The position numbers were made by a program, and so were the translations under genes. Source: Nitrospiraceae bacterium (GTDB lineage: Bacteria; Nitrospirota; Thermodesulfovibrionia; UBA6902). Taken from it: a DNA stretch of 14,364 nucleotides. Below the pieces are notes generated by a model, which worked only from the letters and a program-made list of their open reading frames with translations, was not told the origin of the DNA and ran no database searches. Shown piece after piece: positions 6,435 to 13,032 of this stretch. Within the stretch, counting starts at the first letter, position 1. Each line of letters starts with the position of its first letter. The DNA lies in contig CP070644.1 of assembly GCA_020354155.1 (NCBI GenBank), positions 1,693,613 through 1,707,976 on the forward strand, in the 5' to 3' direction.

Positions 6435-7010
6435 TCAGAACTTTACCTGTGGAACTGCCTGCTCACCTTCCGGCAATTCGTAATATTCTGCACTTGATAC
6501 ACCGGCAAAACCGGCAAAGAATCGGCCGAAAAAAGTCCTGATATAGGTATTCAGCATCTGTACGGAATCGTTGTATCTTTTTCTTGCAACAGCTATTCGG
6601 TTCTCAGTTCCTTCAAGACTGTCCTGGAGTTTGAGAAAATTCTGGTTTGCCTTGAGATTAGGGTAGGCCTCACGCAGCAGCAACAGTCTTGAAAGCATTC
6701 CCTCAAGCTGATTTGATGCCTTTACTTTATCCTGTACTGTCTTTGCCTGAAAGTACTGAGTTCTTGATTTTGCTATTGTTTCGAAAAGTTCCTTCTCATG
6801 AGCGGCATATCCCTTGACTGTTTCAATAAGGTTGGGAATAAGGTCATATCTTCTTTTGAGCTGATTTTCAACCTCTGCCCACTGGCTTGTAACGTTTTCA
6901 TCGAGCTTGATCACATTATCAAATCCGCTGCGAAACCAGCTGAAACTCATGATAGCGATCAACACAAGTACACCAACGACGACTAAAGCTATCTTTACAC
7001 CTTTTGACAT
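6435..7010 (-). CDS. lemA: LemA family membrane protein
   Basis: A 191-residue protein with an N-terminal transmembrane helix (about residues 5-24) and a long helical soluble region. Family signatures: QWAEVENQLKRRYDLIPNLI just after the helix, KGYAAHEKE, and AYPNLKANQNFLKLQDSLE, followed by TENRIAVARKRYND. LemA proteins are small membrane-anchored helical-bundle proteins of unknown biochemical role. The start at 7010 is chosen because AGGAGG ends 7 nt upstream; an in-frame ATG 18 nt further out lies on the wrong side of that site. It follows the TPM gene after 54 bp. A lemA gene next to a TPM-domain gene is a well known pairing, suggesting a joint envelope function. Confidence 0.94.
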   Translation of the reverse strand: MSKGVKIALVVVGVLVLIAIMSFSWFRSGFDNVIKLDENVTSQWAEVENQLKRRYDLIPNLIETVKGYAAHEKELFETIAKSRTQYFQAKTVQDKVKASNQLEGMLSRLLLLREAYPNLKANQNFLKLQDSLEGTENRIAVARKRYNDSVQMLNTYIRTFFGRFFAGFAGVSSAEYYELPEGEQAVPQVKF

Positions 7011-7064
7011 ATACTTTCCTCCTAACATTCACTTTGCTCTTTGATATTTGATTTTTGAATTTTA

Positions 7065-7850
7065 TTACCATCCTCCAGAGGCACCTCCACCGCCGAAACC
7101 ACCTCCTCCGCCTCCTCCGAAACCGCCCCCGCCAAAACCACCGCCTCCGCTCCAGCCGCTTCGCCGGCCTCCACCGAGCATGTTCATCACAAGAAAGAGC
7201 ATCATAAGACGGGGATGTTTAATGAACATATATATTATGCCAATAAGAAAGAGAATGGAGAGTATGCTTCCCAGGAGCGTAGGTTTTCCTTTCCTCTCTG
7301 AATAGGCGGAGCGTGATCGCAGTTTCGGCATGCCGGTAATCTCCACGCCTGCATCAGATGCAATTTCACTGATAGCCGCCAGTGACGCCGCGAAGATGCC
7401 ATTGGAGTAATCACCCTTCCTGAAATAGGGAACGAGGTACTGTCTTCCTATGGTACCTACAAGGCTGTCGGGCAGGATACCCTCGAGACCATAGCCTATT
7501 TCAAACCTGTATTTTCTTTCCTGAAGAGCGACGAGCAGAAGAACTCCATTGTCCTTTCCTTTCTGGCCGAGTTTCCACTTGTCATGGGCGATTGTTATGG
7601 AGAAATCTTCAAGAGATTCACCTCCAAGACTGGCAATAGTAAGGACGACCATCTGGGCCGTTGTCTTCTGTTCAAGCTCCTGCAGGTACGCATTGAGATT
7701 GGCCTCGACATTGTCGTTGATAATGTTGGCAAGATCAACGACATACGTGGCGGGCCGGGCAGGAACAGATACTTCAGCCCGGGCATCAGCTGCATAAAGG
7801 CAAAGAGTACTTAAAAGAAGGGTGATAAGGAGTTTACTCTTTAATATCAT
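7065..7850 (-). CDS. TPM-domain (YgcG-type) membrane protein with Gly-rich tail
   Basis: A 261-residue exported protein. Residues 1-25 form a signal peptide (MILKSKLLITLLLSTLCLYA then ADARA). The TPM domain (TLP18.3/Psb32/MOLO-1 fold) spans about 35-165, with VVDLANIIND, TAQMVVLTI, DNGVLLLVAL, RFEIGYGLEGILPD and YFRKGDYSNGI. One or two membrane segments occupy about 192-225. The end (226-261) is almost all Gly with regular Phe, plus Ser and Trp, the usual tail of YgcG proteins. TPM domains have been linked to acid phosphatase activity and photosystem repair in plants; the bacterial role is unclear. It overlaps the upstream NTase-like gene by 17 bp, suggesting translational coupling, and precedes lemA. 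Confidence 0.92.
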   Translation of the reverse strand: MILKSKLLITLLLSTLCLYAADARAEVSVPARPATYVVDLANIINDNVEANLNAYLQELEQKTTAQMVVLTIASLGGESLEDFSITIAHDKWKLGQKGKDNGVLLLVALQERKYRFEIGYGLEGILPDSLVGTIGRQYLVPYFRKGDYSNGIFAASLAAISEIASDAGVEITGMPKLRSRSAYSERKGKPTLLGSILSILFLIGIIYMFIKHPRLMMLFLVMNMLGGGRRSGWSGGGGFGGGGFGGGGGGGFGGGGASGGW

Positions 7851-8580
7851 CTACTATCTTTCCAAGCTCCTCTGTTGCAGCATAATAATCTTCAAAAATT
7901 GTATTCAACTCTTCAATTGAATGTTTTGCTTTTGTATGTTTTTCCCTGAGCACTGTTGAGAAAATATCGGTATGTACACCTGATGTCTTCGCAAGGACAG
8001 CAATAACATCAGATTGCAGAAGCGGTGGATCTTCGCCGAGCAGGGATATGATACCTCTGAAGAGAGGGATGTATCCGGTAATTGCGCTGACAAACCCCTC
8101 AGTCAGCATCTTCCTGTCACCCTGTGATGAGAGATAGCCCTGTCTGAGCCAGATGAGTTTGGTCTTGAGTTCCCGTTCACACTGATGTCTCAAATCCATA
8201 CGGTCCAGGTCAAGTCCCTGAAGGATATCTTCACCAAAGACCGTCGCATGAATGAGTTTAAAATTAAGAAACTCAATGGGAAAGACATCAAGCGAAGAGT
8301 TTATATATTCAGGGGTCATAATCAGAGGGGCGGCTACTTTGCGTTTGCCGTATTTTTTACCCAGAGGCGCCAGGACTTCGAGAAACTTCAGGTCCATTTC
8401 CCTGAGAACGAAAAGGGAATTTACATCAGAGATCTTTTCGTCAAAGTCGTCTGTTATTGCAGTGCCGGTAACATGGATTGAATGGATTTTGTCTCCATAG
8501 TTATACATTATCTCATCAAGAAAAGCCTTGATTTTAGCAACTGCAGCAGGTTTCAGTTTTTCCAGCGATAGATAAGCCAT
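7834..8580 (-). CDS. nucleotidyltransferase-fold-like cytoplasmic protein
   Basis: A 248-residue protein without signal peptide or membrane helix. The first 120 residues resemble a DNA polymerase beta-type nucleotidyltransferase: a helix, then HVTGTAITDDFDEKISDVNS (36-55), where family members show GS-x-A-x-G followed by D-x-D, then LFVL, and later SSLDVFPIEFLNFK (95-108) and VFGEDIL (114-120), matching the third-carboxylate strand and the FGEDI turn. Here the D-x-D reads D52-V-N54, so one catalytic Asp is apparently replaced. The remainder is helical. A clear GGAGGT lies 7 nt before the ATG. It is the first gene of the minus-strand cluster and overlaps the TPM gene. The fold assignment is inference; the activity may be lost. 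Confidence 0.6.
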   Translation of the reverse strand: MAYLSLEKLKPAAVAKIKAFLDEIMYNYGDKIHSIHVTGTAITDDFDEKISDVNSLFVLREMDLKFLEVLAPLGKKYGKRKVAAPLIMTPEYINSSLDVFPIEFLNFKLIHATVFGEDILQGLDLDRMDLRHQCERELKTKLIWLRQGYLSSQGDRKMLTEGFVSAITGYIPLFRGIISLLGEDPPLLQSDVIAVLAKTSGVHTDIFSTVLREKHTKAKHSIEELNTIFEDYYAATEELGKIVDDIKE

Positions 8581-8717
8581 TATCAGACCTCCGGCCCGGG
8601 ATTTTCTTCACAGAGCAGATGAAGGTATGGTAGCAGATGAGAAAAGTTAAGGCAATGACAGCACGATGCAGCCATGATTTATAAGAAAATGTGAGTCTAA
8701 AACATCTTGAAGGTTTC

Positions 8718-8726
8718 TGTTATACT
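8718..8726 (+). promoter_or_regulatory. extended -10 promoter for the lipoprotein gene
   Basis: TGTTATACT matches the extended -10 pattern TG-N-TATAAT with one mismatch. It lies 39 nt before the lipoprotein ATG, which would give a leader of about 30 nt that includes the AAGGAGG site. No good -35 is visible at the proper distance. Confidence 0.4.
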
Positions 8727-8765
8727 GTAATAATTATTAATGCAGGAAGAATAAAGGAGGCAGAT

Positions 8766-9197
8766 ATGCTACAACCTTTGAAGGTCATACCCGTTGTTCT
8801 TGCTGTTGTGATTCTTTCAGCAGGCTGCGCAAAAACTCAGAATATCAGGGCCAAGGAAGTTGGCGGGGAAGTAATACATGATACCTTTCATATCAAACCG
8901 GGCGGCTCCTATGAAGAGTGTATTGAGCTGAAACCGGGGATGGTCTTCGATTATGATTACGAATCTTCGGAGGCGGTAAATTTTAATATCCACTATCATG
9001 CGGAAGACGGTGTTCATTATCCTGTTGACAGGAGGGGATCCATGATGGGCAAGGGCATGCTTGATCCGCATACACATGAATTTTATACAGTGGATCAGGA
9101 GGCATATTGCCTTATGTGGGACAATATCACTGATGAACAGGTCAAAGTGTCCTTTACCTGTACGTTAAGAAGCAAGGAACAGGTTGTTTCTCACTGA
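8766..9197 (+). CDS. putative lipoprotein with emp24/GOLD-like beta domain
   Basis: A 143-residue exported protein. The N-terminus MLQPLKVIPVVLAVVILSAGC ends in a lipobox-like LSAGC, so C21 is the likely lipidated residue; Ser at -3 is slightly atypical. The mature part shows HDTFHIKPGGSYEECIEL, MVFDYDYESSEAVNFNIHYH, and EAYCLMWDNITDEQVKVSFT. The pattern of a strand-rich domain with 'NFNIHYH' and 'YCLMWDN...VKVSF' resembles GOLD/emp24-type beta sandwiches. That is fold-level resemblance only. Two Cys in the mature domain (in YEECIEL and AYCLMWDN) could form a disulfide. AAGGAGG ends 5 nt before the ATG, fixing the start. It precedes the DUF2156 gene by 61 bp. Confidence 0.7.
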   Translation: MLQPLKVIPVVLAVVILSAGCAKTQNIRAKEVGGEVIHDTFHIKPGGSYEECIELKPGMVFDYDYESSEAVNFNIHYHAEDGVHYPVDRRGSMMGKGMLDPHTHEFYTVDQEAYCLMWDNITDEQVKVSFTCTLRSKEQVVSH

Positions 9198-9258
9198 TCT
9201 TTTGTAAACCGTAGTACTTTCTATTCATTAATCACTGCCATTCAGATATACTTAGAGA

Positions 9259-10176
9259 ATGGTACTGCCGGACTTCCCTGAATTTACAGACATTGATGTA
9301 TCTTTCATCAATATATTTGATGATGCATTATTACGAAGTCCCCTTGAAGCATCTGAGTATACCTTTACCAACCTGTTTGCCTTTAGAAAAGCCTATGATT
9401 TCAGGGTATCACGACTTGGTGACAGTATCCTGATTTTGAGGACGCGGCCCCCTCTGTCCGTGTTTTGTCCGATAGGAACATTGAACCTGAGAAATATCCT
9501 GGGGGACATCTTCTCCTATTTGCGACAGCATACTGACGAGCCCTTTCTTGAGCGGGTTCCTGAGAGTGTTGTGAATCGCAGTTTACGCAATAATGCATTG
9601 TGCAGCATTGACGAGGAGCGTGATCACTTTGATTATGTGCACGATGTCAGGGAACTCATAGAACTCCAGGGGAGTAAATATCATGAAAAGAAAAACAGGG
9701 CCAATAAGTTCCGGTCAACCTACGGGTATGAATATCTGCAGATCACCCCTGACCTTGTTGATGAGTGCCTTGCCTTTGAAGAGTACTGGTGCGAGGTAAA
9801 GGATTGCGGTAAATATCCGGGCCTGGAAAAGGAACGATGTGCTATCTTAGAGATGCTGAGAAACTTTTCTTTACTGAAGATCAGCGGGGGCGCGATTAGA
9901 ATTGAAGGTAAAATTGCAGCCCTGACGCTGGGTGAAAAAATATCCCGTACCACTTTCGTGATTCATGTGGAAAAGGCAAATCCGGAATTTCAGGGGCTCT
10001 ATCAGGTTATTAATCAGGAATTTCTTATTCACGAAGCGCTTGACTGCAAGTATGTGAACAGGGAGCAGGACCTTGGCATCAAAGGACTGAGAAAGGCAAA
10101 GATGTCCTATCATCCAGTGAAGTTTATCCAAAAATATACTGTCAGGGAAAAACAGCCAATGAAAGGAAATAAATGA
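9259..10176 (+). CDS. DUF2156 / phosphatidylglycerol lysyltransferase C-terminal-like acyltransferase
   Basis: A 305-residue soluble protein of the DUF2156 group, a double GNAT-like fold related to the catalytic domain of MprF/LPG synthase and FemX-type aminoacyl transferases. Seen: TFTNLFAFRKAYDFRVS (36-51), the basic SKYHEKKNRANKF (139-151), TTFVIHVEKANPEFQGLYQ (231-249) and the signature YVNREQDLGIKGLRKAKMSY (265-284). It lacks the flippase membrane helices of MprF. The acyl or aminoacyl substrate is unknown. The stop overlaps the start of the downstream DUF362 gene by 4 bp (ATGA), so the two are translationally coupled and likely share a pathway. The ATG at 9259 has only a weak purine stretch (TAGAGA). 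Confidence 0.82.
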   Translation: MVLPDFPEFTDIDVSFINIFDDALLRSPLEASEYTFTNLFAFRKAYDFRVSRLGDSILILRTRPPLSVFCPIGTLNLRNILGDIFSYLRQHTDEPFLERVPESVVNRSLRNNALCSIDEERDHFDYVHDVRELIELQGSKYHEKKNRANKFRSTYGYEYLQITPDLVDECLAFEEYWCEVKDCGKYPGLEKERCAILEMLRNFSLLKISGGAIRIEGKIAALTLGEKISRTTFVIHVEKANPEFQGLYQVINQEFLIHEALDCKYVNREQDLGIKGLRKAKMSYHPVKFIQKYTVREKQPMKGNK

Positions 10177-11234
10177 AGTCCCCTGTCTATTTCAGCAGGC
10201 TTAAGAACGGAGAGAGCCATAAGGATTGTCTGCAATCTTTACTTGGAACAATCGGCAGCCATTTTTCAGAAATCGGTGCCCAGGGCATTATCGGGATAAA
10301 AATGACTGTTGGTGACGAGCACAGTACCGGGTATATCAAGCCTGAGCTTGTACGGATGGTTGTCGATACACTCACCGCGCAGGGGGCACGGCCATTTGTC
10401 TTTGATACAAATGTCATATATAAGGGAAGGCGGCAGAATGCCGTAGACCATTTGAACCTTGCCTACAACAAAGGATTCACCCCGGAGAACATCGGCTGTC
10501 CCTATATTATTGCAGACAGTGTGTTCGGCACGGACTCAAGGGCACTGAAAGTCAATTTTAAGAACGTGAAAGAGATCAGGGTGCCTTCACTGGCGGGAAT
10601 TCTCGATGATCTTATTGTACTGACCCATATTACGGGGCACCTGCTTTCGGGATTTGCCGGATCTGTTAAAAACGTTGCAATGGGCATGGCGTCCCGTGCC
10701 GGCAAGCAGATTCAGCATTCATCAATCAAGCCCTCCATCGACACTCATATCTGCACAATGTGCGGCAGCTGTATCGAGGCATGCCCTGAATCTGCCATAT
10801 CTGAGCATAGCGGTACAGCCTATGTGAACCAGAACCTCTGTGCCGGCTGTGGCGAGTGTATTGCCTGCTGTAAACTGGGGGCGGTGAATATCAACTGGCG
10901 GGAGGAGGCGCATATATTTGCCGAGAGGATGAGCGAGTATGCAACGGGCATTCTGTCGCGTGTTCAGAGAAAACTCTTTCTGAATTTTGCCCTTGATATA
11001 ACCAAGGAGTGTGACTGTATTGCAGGAGACGATCCGAGGATCATACGCGATACAGGGGTATTTGCATCGCAGGACATACTGTCTGTAGACAGGGCCACCT
11101 ATGATATGCTGACGAAACGGATGGACCTCTTTTCGCGGGGCGGAAAGATTTCCGCCCACAAACATCTCTTTAAATATGGGCAGGAGATTGGCCTGGGGAG
11201 CCTTGACTATGAGCTGCATGAAGTTGGGATGTAG
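10173..11234 (+). CDS. DUF362 domain protein with two [4Fe-4S] ferredoxin clusters
   Basis: A 353-residue cytoplasmic iron-sulfur protein. Residues about 1-185 and the C-terminal part belong to DUF362 (IGIKMTVGDEHSTGYIKPEL, PFVFDTNVIYKGRR, SGFAGSVKNVAMGMASRAGK). A bacterial ferredoxin insert lies at about 190-240: C194-x2-C197-x2-C200-x3-C204-P and C223-x2-C226-x2-C229-x3-C233, each enough for one [4Fe-4S] cluster. The end has a C280-x-C282 pair followed by DDPRIIRDTGVFASQDIL and a conserved-looking DRAT. No reaction is established for the family; electron transfer or redox-dependent chemistry is inferred. It overlaps the DUF2156 gene by 4 bp and ends only 6 bp from the convergent motB stop. 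Confidence 0.9.
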   Translation: MKSPVYFSRLKNGESHKDCLQSLLGTIGSHFSEIGAQGIIGIKMTVGDEHSTGYIKPELVRMVVDTLTAQGARPFVFDTNVIYKGRRQNAVDHLNLAYNKGFTPENIGCPYIIADSVFGTDSRALKVNFKNVKEIRVPSLAGILDDLIVLTHITGHLLSGFAGSVKNVAMGMASRAGKQIQHSSIKPSIDTHICTMCGSCIEACPESAISEHSGTAYVNQNLCAGCGECIACCKLGAVNINWREEAHIFAERMSEYATGILSRVQRKLFLNFALDITKECDCIAGDDPRIIRDTGVFASQDILSVDRATYDMLTKRMDLFSRGGKISAHKHLFKYGQEIGLGSLDYELHEVGM

Positions 11235-11240
11235 CGGAGT

Positions 11241-11969
11241 CTATTCTTCGTAAAAGACGAACTCGATCCTTCTGTTTTTTGCCTTGCCTTCTTCCGTATA
11301 ATTTGTTGCAACTGGTCTGGTGTCCGCAAATCCCCCCACATGAATCCGCTTAACATCAATGTTGTGATTGTCTTTCAGATATTCCAGAGTAGACACGGCA
11401 CGGGCCGAGGACAGTTCCCAATTGGAGCTGTATCTGCCCCCGCTGACGGGCACATTGTCAGTATGTCCTTCAATGGCAACATTATGGGGAAATTTGTTCA
11501 TCAGGTCGGCAATTTTATCCAAAAGAACATGTGATTCGGTTTTCAGGTCTGCCGTGCCGACGGAGAAAAACATCCTTCCCTGCACTTTTAGAATGACCCC
11601 TCGCCTAGAGTTTTCTACGGTAACATCATGCCGAAGACCTCTTTCGTTTATGAGCCGCTCCACGTCCATCATGACCTGATCGTTATTATTTCTTACGGCA
11701 CCGGCACTCAGACCTCCCGGGGGTGCCAAGGGTGTAATATCAAAGGTAGTCGGTGAGCCTGATTTCTCAAACATACCATTATTCTGTGCAAGGACTCCCG
11801 CGCCCAGTGCCGCCTGAATGGATCCAAGAGCGTCTTTGAAGCGATCGACGTCCATCTCAGCAAAGGACAGGAGGAGGACAAAGAATGTGAGCAGCAGGGA
11901 CATCATATCAGCAAAGGTTGCCATCCATGCCGGTGCACCGGCGGCCTCAGCTTTTTCTTTTTTTGCCAT
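11241..11969 (-). CDS. motB: flagellar motor stator protein MotB (PomB-like)
   Basis: A 242-residue stator subunit. The N-terminus has the plug/ion-binding helix PAWMATFADMMSLLLTFFVLL, in which D21 is the ion-carrying Asp equivalent to D32 of E. coli MotB and D24 of PomB. A linker rich in Pro/Gly (about 60-95) follows. Residues about 128-240 form the OmpA-like peptidoglycan-binding domain (VAIEGHTDNVPV, SSNWELSSARA, HVGGFADTRPVATN, KNRRIEFVF), which anchors the stator to the cell wall. It begins 3 nt after the motA stop with no strong ribosome binding site, so translation is probably coupled. Complete and of normal length. Confidence 0.95.
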   Translation of the reverse strand: MAKKEKAEAAGAPAWMATFADMMSLLLTFFVLLLSFAEMDVDRFKDALGSIQAALGAGVLAQNNGMFEKSGSPTTFDITPLAPPGGLSAGAVRNNNDQVMMDVERLINERGLRHDVTVENSRRGVILKVQGRMFFSVGTADLKTESHVLLDKIADLMNKFPHNVAIEGHTDNVPVSGGRYSSNWELSSARAVSTLEYLKDNHNIDVKRIHVGGFADTRPVATNYTEEGKAKNRRIEFVFYEE

Positions 11970-11972
11970 CAG

Positions 11973-12725
11973 TTATTTCTTTTTTCTTGCTTTTGGCGAT
12001 AAAAAGGCGATCAGTTTGTCTTCCAGTATGGACTGGTTGATCCCCTTGGTAATGCCGTCTACGCCATTGACAATGATTTCGAGCAGATTCTCCTCATGGG
12101 CAGTCCTGTCTTCAAGTTTTTCCGCGATAGGATTAAATATGAGAAAGGCAAGCACTGCCCCATAGAATGTGGTAAGGAGTGCAACGGCCATGGCAGGACC
12201 TATGCTTGCCGGATCATCGAGGGCCTGAAGCATCTGAACGAGGCCGATCAGGGTACCGATCATTCCCATGGCCGGTGCCGTTGATCCCATAAATTTGAAG
12301 ACCCTGTGGCCTACCTCATGCCTCTTCACGAGAGAATCAAGTTCTATTTTTAATGTATTGTGAATCTCCTGTGGTTCTATGCCATCAACGGCCATCCTGA
12401 CGCCCCGGGCGAGATAGGGATTGCTGATAGTTTCATTTTCAAGGGCCAGTACTCCTCCCGTTCGTGCTTTGCCTGCAAGCGCTACAATTTCTTGAATAAG
12501 TTCGTGCGGCTGTTCTGCCTTATCAAAGAAAGCATTCATTGCCACCTTTACAGCTCCAATAACAACGGGCATCTTCTGCATGATCAATGTGGCCATAATG
12601 GTCCCTCCTAAAACGATGAGCAGACCGGGAGCATTGACGAAAGACATCAGGGGACTGCCCATGAGGATAGCGCCCAGTATCAGGACGAGCCCCCCTGCGA
12701 TTCCTATGATTGTTGCAATATCCAC
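11973..12725 (-). CDS. motA: flagellar motor stator protein MotA (PomA-like)
   Basis: A 250-residue inner-membrane ion-channel subunit that works with MotB. Four membrane segments: about 4-24, 31-49, 148-168 and 177-200. The cytoplasmic loop carries R88 and E96 (KARTGGVLALE), matching the charged residues that contact FliG. TM3 has G-T158 and TM4 has P177 and T185-T186 (VALLTTFYG), the threonines found around the ion site of sodium-driven PomA. Length and numbering also match PomA more than E. coli MotA (295). Sodium coupling is therefore inferred, not proven. The start codon is GTG, with AGGT 4 nt upstream. Confidence 0.94.
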   Translation of the reverse strand: MDIATIIGIAGGLVLILGAILMGSPLMSFVNAPGLLIVLGGTIMATLIMQKMPVVIGAVKVAMNAFFDKAEQPHELIQEIVALAGKARTGGVLALENETISNPYLARGVRMAVDGIEPQEIHNTLKIELDSLVKRHEVGHRVFKFMGSTAPAMGMIGTLIGLVQMLQALDDPASIGPAMAVALLTTFYGAVLAFLIFNPIAEKLEDRTAHEENLLEIIVNGVDGITKGINQSILEDKLIAFLSPKARKKK

Positions 12726-13028
12726 AATACCTGATACTTATTTATCTGACATGGTGCCAGAACTATCTTTGCCATACATCTCTCTCGATATGCATGTCTT
12801 GTACATGATAGGTATGTATCGTCAGGAATGGTTATTATCTTTAATCAACTAAAGATGATTATGTAATGAAATCAGCTGGTTACAAGTTTTAAAATTTTTA
12901 TGTCAAAATTGCTCTGCAGTAGTATGATGGATCTTTGCTGTCAGAAAAAGCGAATAAAAGGCAGGGCAGGCAGCGCTTTTTTCTTCTCATGATGCGTCCC
13001 GGAGGCTTGTAATGTATTATAGAAAGCC
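12726..13028. other. 303-bp divergent region between motA and the oxoprolinase gene
   Basis: No substantial gene is seen on either strand. The region holds a candidate plus-strand promoter (12900-12928), an AT-rich 7-bp hairpin ATCTTTA/TAAAGAT (12837-12843 with 12850-12856), an imperfect palindrome CATGT-N5-ACATG (12793-12807) that could be an operator, and a short leader reading frame starting at 13012. No convincing sigma-28 or sigma-54 promoter for motA was found. Confidence 0.55.
12900..12928 (+). promoter_or_regulatory. candidate promoter for the oxoprolinase gene
   Basis: ATGTCA (12900-12905, 4 of 6 consensus) is followed after 17 nt by TATGAT (12923-12928, 5 of 6). It would give a leader of about 95 nt ahead of the ATG at 13029, including the short leader frame. 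By eye only. Confidence 0.35.
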
Positions 13029-13032
13029 ATGA
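13012..13032 (+). CDS. six-codon leader frame MYYRKP coupled to the oxoprolinase start
   Basis: ATG at 13012 is preceded by GGAGG (13001-13005) at an ideal 6-nt spacing, and encodes MYYRKP before a TGA at 13030-13032. That TGA overlaps the oxoprolinase ATG (13029-13031) as ATGA. The oxoprolinase ATG itself has only a weak AGAAAG upstream. The arrangement looks like a translationally coupled upstream frame, although the peptide may have no function of its own. Confidence 0.35.
   Translation: MYYRKP

Noticed and set aside
7048..7305. Plus-strand poly-Pro frame
   Set aside because: It is the antisense of the Gly-rich tail of the TPM protein, so its Pro runs come from the opposite-strand Gly codons.
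11138..11157. 8-bp perfect hairpin as a terminator for the DUF362 gene
   Set aside because: It lies inside the coding region about 75 bp before the stop and has no T-tract in the sense direction.
12744..12759. Possible sigma-54 promoter for motA (TGGCAC on the minus strand)
   Set aside because: The TGGCAC is present but the -12 TTGC element is replaced by CAGA at the required spacing.
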